DNA from: an uncultured Porticoccus sp.
Lineage (GTDB): Bacteria > Pseudomonadota > Gammaproteobacteria > Pseudomonadales > Porticoccaceae
NCBI RefSeq assembly: GCF_913061305.1
Contig: NZ_CAJXST010000003.1
Coordinates: 294,674 to 358,673 of the forward strand
Length of the DNA: 64,000 nt
Direction of reading: 5' to 3'
Shown here: positions 57,680 through 64,000 of the stretch, in pieces
Position numbering within the stretch: the stretch's first letter is position 1
How the letters are laid out: every line of letters starts with the position of its first letter
Translations under genes and position numbers: made by a program
Notes under the pieces: generated by a model
Databases searched by the model: none
Told to the model about the DNA's origin: nothing
What the model saw: the letters and a program-made list of their open reading frames with translations, nothing else

Positions 57680-59112
57680 GCCATGTTCCTCTGGTTCAAC
57701 GAACGAACATCTGTAATATGGCCTGCAATAGCGGCGGCCGCAGCCATGGCAGGACTGAGCAGGTGGGTACGACCACCGTTACCCTGACGCCCTTCAAAAT
57801 TCCGATTGGACGTTGAGGCACAGTGTTCCCCAGCACCGAGCTTATCGGCATTCATGGCCAGACACATGGAACATCCGGGCTCTCGCCACTCCATACCCGC
57901 TTCGATAAATATTTGATCCAGCCCTTCCAATTCCGCCTGCGCCTTGACCATTTGTGAACCCGGTACAACCAGCACCTGTTTGACGGTTGACGCCACCTTG
58001 CGACCCTCGGCAATCGCTGCTGCAGCCCGCAAATCCTCAATACGGGAGTTGGTACAAGAACCGATGAATACCCGGTCCACCGGAATGCTGGTCACAGGAC
58101 TGCCACCCTGCAGGCCCATATATTTCAATGCGCGTTCAATAGCCTGACGCTTGACCGGATCCGTCTCATCTTCAATGCGAGGGATACTGCCTGTGACCGG
58201 TACAACCATCTCGGGCGAAGTACCCCAACTGACCTGCGGCACGATGTCACTGCCACTGATGACGACCGTTTTATCAAAAACGGCGTCTGGGTCACTTTGC
58301 AGTGTCTGCCAGTAACTGACGGCCCTGTCCCACATTTCGCCAGTCGGGGCAAAGCGACGCCCTTTGAAATAGGCAATGGTTTTATTGTCAACAGCCACCA
58401 TACCCACCCTGGCACCCGCCTCAATAGCCATATTGCAGACGGTCATGCGACCCTCAATGGACATATCACGAAAAACCTGTCCGGCAAATTCAATGGCGTA
58501 ACCATTTCCACCGGCAGTGCCTATCTCACCGATAATGGCAAGAATCACATCCTTCGCAGTGACACCAGTTCCCAGCTCACCGTCCACCTGGATCAACAGG
58601 TTTTTCATTTTCTTGGTCACAAGGCACTGGGTAGCGAGCACATGCTCCACTTCCGAGGTACCAATGCCGTGGGCCAGACAGGCAAATGCGCCATGGGTCG
58701 CTGTGTGCGAATCACCGCAGACAACGGTCATACCGGGCAGTGAAGCGCCGAGTTCGGGGCCCATCACATGCACAATGCCCTGCCCCATTTCGTTCATTTT
58801 AAATTCACGAATACCGAAAGATTCACAGTTCTCATCCAGCGTTTTCACCTGAATCCGGGACGTTTCATCCGGGATCGCATCCACACCCGCTGCCCGCTCT
58901 TCGCGGTCTGTCGATATATTGTGGTCAGGGGTGGCAATATTTGTATCCAACCGCCAGGGTTTGCGGTCAGCCAAACGCAAACCCTCAAATGCCTGCGGCG
59001 AGGTCACCTCATGCAGAATATGACGGTCGATATACAGTAGCGAAGAACCGTCTGCTCGCTGCTGCACCAGGTGTGCGTCCCAAAGTTTATCGTAAAGGGT
59101 TTTTCCAGCCAT
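57676..59112 (-). CDS. leuC: 3-isopropylmalate dehydratase large subunit
   Basis: 478 residues from the ATG at 59112; a GTG at 59121 would add three residues. Second step of leucine synthesis. The [4Fe-4S] ligands are in [35 protein letters not shown] and [13 protein letters not shown]. The promoter at 59145-59173 and the divergent LysR gene suggest regulation of leuCDB by that regulator. Confidence 0.97.
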   Translation of the reverse strand: MAGKTLYDKLWDAHLVQQRADGSSLLYIDRHILHEVTSPQAFEGLRLADRKPWRLDTNIATPDHNISTDREERAAGVDAIPDETSRIQVKTLDENCESFGIREFKMNEMGQGIVHVMGPELGASLPGMTVVCGDSHTATHGAFACLAHGIGTSEVEHVLATQCLVTKKMKNLLIQVDGELGTGVTAKDVILAIIGEIGTAGGNGYAIEFAGQVFRDMSIEGRMTVCNMAIEAGARVGMVAVDNKTIAYFKGRRFAPTGEMWDRAVSYWQTLQSDPDAVFDKTVVISGSDIVPQVSWGTSPEMVVPVTGSIPRIEDETDPVKRQAIERALKYMGLQGGSPVTSIPVDRVFIGSCTNSRIEDLRAAAAIAEGRKVASTVKQVLVVPGSQMVKAQAELEGLDQIFIEAGMEWREPGCSMCLAMNADKLGAGEHCASTSNRNFEGRQGNGGRTHLLSPAMAAAAAIAGHITDVRSLNQRNMA

Positions 59113-59144
59113 CTTATGCACCAGTAAAATTGATCATTGCGAGT

Positions 59145-59173
59145 ATTTTAAGGATCGCCATCAAATAACACAA
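59145..59173 (-). promoter_or_regulatory. Predicted leuC promoter
   Basis: On the minus strand TTGTGT (59173-59168) and TAAAAT (59150-59145) are separated by exactly 17 nt, a good sigma-70 fit. Transcription would begin near 59138, about 26 nt before the leuC ATG. Confidence 0.55.
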
Positions 59174-59195
59174 ATTCATCTTTTTTATAATTTTG

Positions 59196-59219
59196 ATTCT
59201 CATATGGAATAGGTATACT
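59196..59219 (+). promoter_or_regulatory. LysR-type operator and -10 box of the regulator gene
   Basis: The imperfect dyad ATTCTCATATGGAAT (59196-59210) contains a T-N11-A core, the LysR-type binding pattern. Just after it TATACT (59214-59219) could be the -10 of the regulator gene itself, with a start at or very near the ATG (59227). The dyad sits about 25 nt upstream of the leuC -35. Confidence 0.45.
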
Positions 59220-59226
59220 TGACATC

Positions 59227-60096
59227 ATGGATACCCAATTACTTGAATCGTTTCTAGCTGTGGCCGAGACTGGATCATTTTCAACTGCGGCCGAGCGCAT
59301 TCATCTGACACAACCCGCCGTCAGCAAACGGATTGCGCTGCTTGAGGAAAAACTGAAATGCCGGTTATTTGACCGGATTGCCCGATCAGTCACCCTGACC
59401 GAGGCGGGGGAAGCACTCCTTCCCAGAGCCTCCCGTATCCTGCGGGAGGTTGCAGACACACAACAGGCCATCAGCGACCTCTCCGGAGATATTGCCGGCC
59501 GATTGCGTCTGGCCATCAGCCATCATATCGGACTGCACCGTTTGCCACCGGTTCTGAAACAATTCGCCCAACACCACCCCTCCGTGACCATGGAGGTGGA
59601 TTTTATGGATTCAGAAAAAGCCTATGATGGGATTTTACAGGGCAGGTTTGAAGTGGCTGTCATCACCCTGGCGCCACAGCCCCACCCCAAGATCGAATCA
59701 CGTATCATCTGGCCTGATGAGCTGGCTTTCATGGTGGCGGATGATCACAACCTGTTGAAAGAGTCCCAGGTGACACTCGAGACCTTGCGACGTTACCCGG
59801 CGATTCTTCCGGGACCTGGCACCTACACAGGCCGGATGCTTCGCAACGTATTTGAGCAGCATGGAATACCCTTGCCAACCACCATGACCACCAACTATCT
59901 GGAGACCATCAAGATGATGGTCAGCATCAGTCTCGGCTGGAGTCTGCTGCCCACCAGTATGGTAGAACCCGGCATCCGGAGTATCGGACTGCCCGGCATT
60001 ACCATTGAGCGCCAACTCGGTTACATCCATCACCGCGAAAAAAGCCTGTCCAATGCCGGCAGGGCTTTTTTGCGGTTGCTGGACGCCAATCATTGA
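59227..60096 (+). CDS. LysR-family regulator divergent from leuCDB
   Basis: 289 residues. The N-terminal winged HTH is in full (MDTQLLESFLAVAETGSFST, AAERIHLTQPAVSKRIALLE). The effector-binding domain of two alternating lobes follows (LRLAISHHIGLHRLPPVLKQ onward). No Shine-Dalgarno lies 5-10 nt before the ATG. A LysR gene divergent from leuC occurs in many gammaproteobacteria; control of leucine synthesis is the natural guess, unproven. Confidence 0.9.
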   Translation: MDTQLLESFLAVAETGSFSTAAERIHLTQPAVSKRIALLEEKLKCRLFDRIARSVTLTEAGEALLPRASRILREVADTQQAISDLSGDIAGRLRLAISHHIGLHRLPPVLKQFAQHHPSVTMEVDFMDSEKAYDGILQGRFEVAVITLAPQPHPKIESRIIWPDELAFMVADDHNLLKESQVTLETLRRYPAILPGPGTYTGRMLRNVFEQHGIPLPTTMTTNYLETIKMMVSISLGWSLLPTSMVEPGIRSIGLPGITIERQLGYIHHREKSLSNAGRAFLRLLDANH

Positions 60097-60126
60097 GGCT
60101 TCGCTGTCAGCACTTGTCGACGACGA

Positions 60127-61905
60127 TCAGAATGCATCGATATCCAGCGCCATTATCGAGTCGGAACCCGCCTTGACCGCCGCCAGATAAGAGGCCGTTC
60201 TGGGCAGAACATGCTCTGCAAAAAAGTTGGCTGTGGCCAGCTTGGTGCTGTTGAAAAGCGGGTTGCCACTATCTGATTTTTGCAATTTAGAGGCCGCTAC
60301 GGCACTTTTTGCCAGTATGGCGCCTGCCACACATGTGCCCATTAACATGAGCAGGTTATGCGCCACGGCACCCGGTGCTGCCCGGTTCTCATCAGCTGCA
60401 CTGGCAAGAAGTACCTCGACCGCTTCTTTAAAATCAGCCAGGGACGCAGATAAAGACTCAGCGATTACCGGCAAACCAGCCTCAGTGGATTCCCGCAGGA
60501 CAGGATGGAGATCCTTGATCAACTCCATTGCGCCCAACCCCTGGTCCCTGGCAATTTTACGCCCCACCAGATCCATGGCCTGAATACCGTTAGTACCCTC
60601 GTAAATCGGCAGAATGCGAGCATCTCTCAGATGTTGGGCAGCACCGGTTTCCTCCACGTAGCCCATACCGCCGTGCACCTGTATTCCAAGGGATGTAACC
60701 TCCAGACTGATTTCCGTGCACCACCCCTTTACCAGCGGCGTCAAAAGGTCAACCCGCCGCTGGTGATAGCGACTCTGCTCCTGATCCTCCAGTTTATGGG
60801 CACGATCTTCGTGGGCCAATGCAGAATAGGCCATGGCACGGGCACCTTCAGTCAGGGCACGCATTTGCATCAGCATACGGCGGACATCGGGGTGATGAAT
60901 GATGGCAACCCCGTTTTTACCCGGAATCGCGCCCTGAATCCGCTCTTTGGCAAAGGCCACCGCTTGCTGATAGGCCCGTTCACTAACGGCGACACCCTGC
61001 AATCCGACCGCGAGGCGGGCCTCATTCATCATGGCGAACATGTAGACCAGCCCCTGGTTTTCCTCGCCGATCAGATAGCCCACTGCTCCACCGTTGTCAC
61101 CGAACGCAAGCGTGCAGGTGGGGCTCGCATGAATACCCATCTTGTGTTCAAGTCCGACGCAATAGACATCATTGCGCTCACCGCGCGTGCCATCGTCCTT
61201 GAATTGATACTTGGGCACCAGAAACAGTGAAATGCCCTTGACCCCGGCAGGGGCATCCGGGGTTCTCGCCAGCACCAGATGAATAATATTATCCGTGTAC
61301 TCATGATCGCCCCAGGTGATGAAAATCTTCTGGCCACTGAGCAGGTAATGGTCGCCATTTGGAACAGCTTTGGTTCGCACTGCGGCCAGATCCGAGCCAG
61401 CCTGTGACTCAGTCAGGTTCATGGTGCCACTCCATTCGCCGGAGATAAGTCGCGGCAAATAAAAGGCCTTTTGCTGGTCGCTGCCGTAGATGCTGAGGGC
61501 TGTGACCACGCCTTTGGTCAGCATGGGGCACAAGCTGAATGCCATATTGGCGGATTGACTCATCTCGTCAACGGCAATGGAAAGCACGCCCGGCATCCCC
61601 TGGCCACCATAATTCACATCGGCCGCCAACCCCATCCACCCGGCTGCCAGCATCTGCTGATAAATACCGTCCAGTACCGGCGCAGTGATGACCGTAGTGC
61701 CATCGAGCTGCGTCCCCTGCCTGTCAGCGGGCTGGTTGGTCGGAGCGACCACTTCGCCAAAAAAGCGAGCGGCTTCAGTCAGGATAGCGTCCACCATATC
61801 CGGGGTAGCATCTTCAAAACCTGGCAATTCCGCAATCTCATCCATCGCCAAAACGTGATTGAGCAAAAAGGTCATGTCGCCTGTGGGTGCTCTGTAAACT
61901 GTCAT
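60127..61905 (-). CDS. Acyl-CoA dehydrogenase (long, FadE/DmdC-type)
   Basis: 592 residues. Order: N-terminal short extension (FLLNHVLAMDEIAELPGFED), the helical domain, FAD-binding middle domain with MNLTESQAGSDLAAVRTKAV and FITWGDHEYTDNIIHLVLAR, then the C-terminal helical domain with the catalytic Glu region in ILPIYEGTNGIQAMDLVGRK. A further C-terminal domain of about 120 residues is typical of the 600-residue class, which includes 3-methylmercaptopropionyl-CoA dehydrogenase. Substrate cannot be set from sequence; fatty acyl-CoA or a DMSP-derived acyl-CoA are possible. It converges with the LysR gene 30 nt away. Confidence 0.92.
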   Translation of the reverse strand: MTVYRAPTGDMTFLLNHVLAMDEIAELPGFEDATPDMVDAILTEAARFFGEVVAPTNQPADRQGTQLDGTTVITAPVLDGIYQQMLAAGWMGLAADVNYGGQGMPGVLSIAVDEMSQSANMAFSLCPMLTKGVVTALSIYGSDQQKAFYLPRLISGEWSGTMNLTESQAGSDLAAVRTKAVPNGDHYLLSGQKIFITWGDHEYTDNIIHLVLARTPDAPAGVKGISLFLVPKYQFKDDGTRGERNDVYCVGLEHKMGIHASPTCTLAFGDNGGAVGYLIGEENQGLVYMFAMMNEARLAVGLQGVAVSERAYQQAVAFAKERIQGAIPGKNGVAIIHHPDVRRMLMQMRALTEGARAMAYSALAHEDRAHKLEDQEQSRYHQRRVDLLTPLVKGWCTEISLEVTSLGIQVHGGMGYVEETGAAQHLRDARILPIYEGTNGIQAMDLVGRKIARDQGLGAMELIKDLHPVLRESTEAGLPVIAESLSASLADFKEAVEVLLASAADENRAAPGAVAHNLLMLMGTCVAGAILAKSAVAASKLQKSDSGNPLFNSTKLATANFFAEHVLPRTASYLAAVKAGSDSIMALDIDAF

Positions 61906-62043
61906 TGTCTAAACCTTTTGAAAAATGCTGTTGAAAAATAAATACAGTGAACCGATTCTAGCGCTTTTTAATGATATTCCATGGCAAGTTTGTGACTTAT
62001 TAGTACTGTTGTAAAAAAAAGCGGAGAGCGAACATAGATCACT

Positions 62044-62724
62044 CTAAGGGCGGTTTGCCAAAGCTGAAAATTGTTGGGGGTTCACCAGGTGTCCCGTGTC
62101 GTCCAGTTCAGGATAGGCGAGATCCCGCGCCTGGCAAAACCTGGCAATCACTGGCTGACACCACTCAAACAATAACTGGCGGTATTCTTCATCGGGCAGA
62201 CGACACTGCCGGTAGAGCCCGGCAATGGCCCTCTGGCGCTGCGCCTCAGCAAGGATGATCGCACAGGCTACCGAGACATTATACGATTCGGACATGCCCA
62301 TCATCGGCACCACCACACAGCCGTCCACTTTATCCAGTGCCGGCCCACTGACACCGCGCTTTTCTGCGCCTAAAACCAGCGCGGTTGGCCTGGTGTAATC
62401 GACGTCACGATAATCCATGGCACCCTCATCGCAATGGGCAGCAAAGACCTGAAAACCCTGCTGTTGAAGCTGTTCAATGGGCGCTGTAATTTCCCGGTGA
62501 ACCTCGGTTTTAACCCATTTCTGAGAACCCATTGCAGTCCCCGTGTGTGGACGAAAATACCCGGTATCATAAACAGCATGTACCCGATGAATGCCAACGG
62601 CATCACAGGTACGAAGGATGGCCGAAAGGTTTTGTCCCTTGTGAACCAGGTCAGTAATGACCGTCAGATCCGGTTGGCGGCGGTTCAGCACCTGCTGAAT
62701 TTTCTCAAAGCGTTGTGGCGTCAT
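62044..62724 (-). CDS. trmH: tRNA (guanosine(18)-2'-O)-methyltransferase
   Basis: 226 residues of the SPOUT class. Motifs: NRRQPDLTVITDLVHKGQNL, SAILRTCDAVGIHRVHAVYD, then TALVLGAEKRGVSGPALDKV and VVVPMMGMSESYNVSVACAI, which form the knotted AdoMet site. Methylates the ribose of G18 in the tRNA D-loop. Starts with ATG at 62724 and is divergent from the following gene. Confidence 0.95.
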   Translation of the reverse strand: MTPQRFEKIQQVLNRRQPDLTVITDLVHKGQNLSAILRTCDAVGIHRVHAVYDTGYFRPHTGTAMGSQKWVKTEVHREITAPIEQLQQQGFQVFAAHCDEGAMDYRDVDYTRPTALVLGAEKRGVSGPALDKVDGCVVVPMMGMSESYNVSVACAIILAEAQRQRAIAGLYRQCRLPDEEYRQLLFEWCQPVIARFCQARDLAYPELDDTGHLVNPQQFSALANRP

Positions 62725-62801
62725 TATTTGGCATGCCTGATTGAGGAGCGGATTGATAAATCCTACAAATTGTAACCTGATGCTTGCAGGCAGGCTGAGT
62801 C

Positions 62802-63779
62802 ATGCGCAAAATAATTTCTACGCGGCTATTTATCAGCAACGGTTTAATTCAGGAGTACCCATTGACCAACCTTTCCGGGGCAGCACTCTGGCAACAGATA
62901 CAGGCGGTGACAAAGTCGGCCCTCTCATCCGGTGCACTGAAATCGATTCCCACTCGTTGTATCGAGCAACAGGTAACGATTGGCCAGAACAGCCTCCACC
63001 TTCAAATCAGACTTGTGACCAACCTTGCCCGCAAATCAAAGGCGACAAAGGACGCGGCCTCTCAGGTTAATAAACCTGGGGATTTTGACCCTTTTTTACC
63101 CTACGAGCCGGCGCTTTATGTGGGTGAGCTGACCGATCATTACCGCTGCCTGTTAAATAAGTTTAACGTGATGGATTATCACATACTGATGGTAACAACA
63201 GAGTTCGCCTATCAACGTGAACCGCTCAATAGCGAAGATTTTTATGCGGCCTTGATTTGTCTGCAAGCCCAGCGGGGATTGATTTTTTTTAATGGCGGAC
63301 CCGACGCCGGCTCAAGTATTACCCACAAACACCTGCAGATGATTCCCCTAACCGAGACCAGAAACGAGACCGACAACAGCTACCCCTTCGAGCCGTTGTT
63401 CAAATATCTGCCATTGACTGCAGAGGGCAGCAAACAGTCAGCGTTGCCATTTCCCCACAGGGTAGCAAGAACATGTTATCCCGTTGGCAAAGAGCCCGCT
63501 GAAATCAGACGCTGCGCCGAGCTCAACTGCCGGAATTACCATAAAATCCTCAGTGAACTTGAACTTCAAAACCAGGCCGATGGACTGGCACCGGCACACA
63601 ATCTGCTGATGACCAGAGATCATTTGTGGGTTGTCCCGCGCAGCCAAAGCAGCTACAACAACCTGGCGATAAATGCGCTGGGATTTGCCGGCACCATCCT
63701 GGTCAAGAATAACCAGCAGCTCACACAGCTGGATCAGATCGGCTGTCTCGAATTATTGAAGAATGTGACACCGAATTGA
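62802..63779 (+). CDS. Ap4A phosphorylase / ATP adenylyltransferase-like protein
   Basis: 325 residues of the HIT superfamily, closest in pattern to yeast Apa2-type ATP adenylyltransferases. The N-terminal region leads to FDPFLPYEPALYVGELTDHY and FNVMDYHILMVTTEFAYQRE. The active-site triad motif is GSSITHKHLQMIPL (H-x-H-x). The C-terminal domain ends with AHNLLMTRDHLWVVPRSQSS. It probably splits diadenosine tetraphosphate to ATP and ADP. This type is found in scattered bacteria, including cyanobacteria and some gammaproteobacteria. Confidence 0.9.
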   Translation: MRKIISTRLFISNGLIQEYPLTNLSGAALWQQIQAVTKSALSSGALKSIPTRCIEQQVTIGQNSLHLQIRLVTNLARKSKATKDAASQVNKPGDFDPFLPYEPALYVGELTDHYRCLLNKFNVMDYHILMVTTEFAYQREPLNSEDFYAALICLQAQRGLIFFNGGPDAGSSITHKHLQMIPLTETRNETDNSYPFEPLFKYLPLTAEGSKQSALPFPHRVARTCYPVGKEPAEIRRCAELNCRNYHKILSELELQNQADGLAPAHNLLMTRDHLWVVPRSQSSYNNLAINALGFAGTILVKNNQQLTQLDQIGCLELLKNVTPN

Positions 63780-63954
63780 GCAACTTCACCATCATGTCCG
63801 GGAACTTTTTCTGGTCTATCCCATCTGTAAATTTCGAGTGCTTGAATTTTTTATTCAGGCCCCAATCATGAGTAACTGAAATCCTGAATAACCCAACTGG
63901 AGCTTGAAGAGCCCAACCGAAAGAACAGGAAATCCGGAAGTGATGTTTATATTC
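63780..63954. other. Short genomic tail without a recognisable gene
   Basis: 175 nt follow the Ap4A phosphorylase stop. A minus-strand frame crosses this part from the adapter (its first codons read MYKRQ, an adapter-derived peptide) and is not evidence of a gene. Confidence 0.5.
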
Positions 63955-64000
63955 CTGTCTCTTATACACATCTCCGAGCCCACGAGACGGACTCCTATCT
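63955..64000 (+). other. Illumina Nextera adapter (not genomic)
   Basis: The 19-nt transposon mosaic end CTGTCTCTTATACACATCT begins at 63955 and continues as CCGAGCCCACGAGAC (read-2 side). An 8-nt index GGACTCCT (63989-63996) matches the N705 i7 index, followed by ATCT, the start of the P7 flow-cell sequence. Genomic sequence ends at 63954. Confidence 0.98.

Noticed and set aside
63721..63969. 82-codon minus-strand frame starting MYKRQ
   Set aside because: Its start codon and first residues come from the Nextera adapter and it runs into the end of the Ap4A phosphorylase gene on the other strand.

Overview
This window is one stretch of a gammaproteobacterial chromosome, probably from a marine or aquatic, Pseudomonas- or Cellvibrio-like lineage. 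The main evidence is the gene order leuCDB-asd-fimV-truA-trpF-(trpBA)-accD-folC-dedD-cvpA-purF-metZ, which is typical of Pseudomonas and its relatives. FimV, a TgpA-type transglutaminase and Gram-negative outer-membrane barrels agree with this. I cannot name a genus from sequence alone. Coding density is high. I see no tRNA, rRNA, CRISPR array, prophage or intact insertion sequence.

Layout. (1) 1-6.9 kb: guaBA (guaA runs off the left edge), then divergent xseA, an exported M3 peptidase and a small EF-hand protein. (2) 7.1-21.1 kb: a complete nitrate assimilation locus. It contains an outer-membrane porin, the NasS/NasT nitrate-sensing antitermination pair, an NrtABC-type nitrate ABC transporter, a FAD/NAD(P)H electron-transfer protein, nitrite reductase NirBD and the molybdenum nitrate reductase NasA. 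(3) 21.1-31.6 kb: the SRP RNA gene on the minus strand, then an oligopeptide ABC system whose oppABC and fused oppDF parts are separated by a porin / periplasmic-binding protein / GGDEF-EAL block and an IS30-type transposase fragment. (4) 31.6-38.3 kb: small transport, sulfur, iron and redox genes (SIMPL, EamA, MFS, sulfurtransferase-TauE pair, ferritin-like protein, MsrA, GST). (5) 38.3-59.1 kb: sixteen minus-strand genes in a row covering Leu, Asp-family, Trp, Met, purine, folate and fatty-acid precursor synthesis plus fimV, ending with moxR-DUF58-tgpA. (6) 59.2-63.8 kb: a LysR regulator divergent from leuC, an acyl-CoA dehydrogenase, trmH and an Ap4A phosphorylase-like gene. (7) The last 46 bases are Illumina Nextera adapter, not genome.

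The most interesting system is the control layer of the nitrate locus. Two separate leader RNAs, one before the porin (7186-7233) and one before nrtA (10613-10683), carry nearly the same hairpin: a 4-bp stem closed by the hexaloop AAUGAA. In both, the 3' arm GCCC is also the 5' arm of a strong intrinsic terminator. This is the architecture expected for ANTAR-protein antitermination, and the ANTAR protein NasT lies between the two leaders. Both leaders follow sigma-54-like promoters. The inferred model is that nitrate frees NasT from NasS, NasT stabilises the AAUGAA hairpin, the terminator cannot form, and both the porin and the transport/reduction operon are switched on. The system itself is established. 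The apparent inclusion of a dedicated outer-membrane porin in the regulon is the new point.
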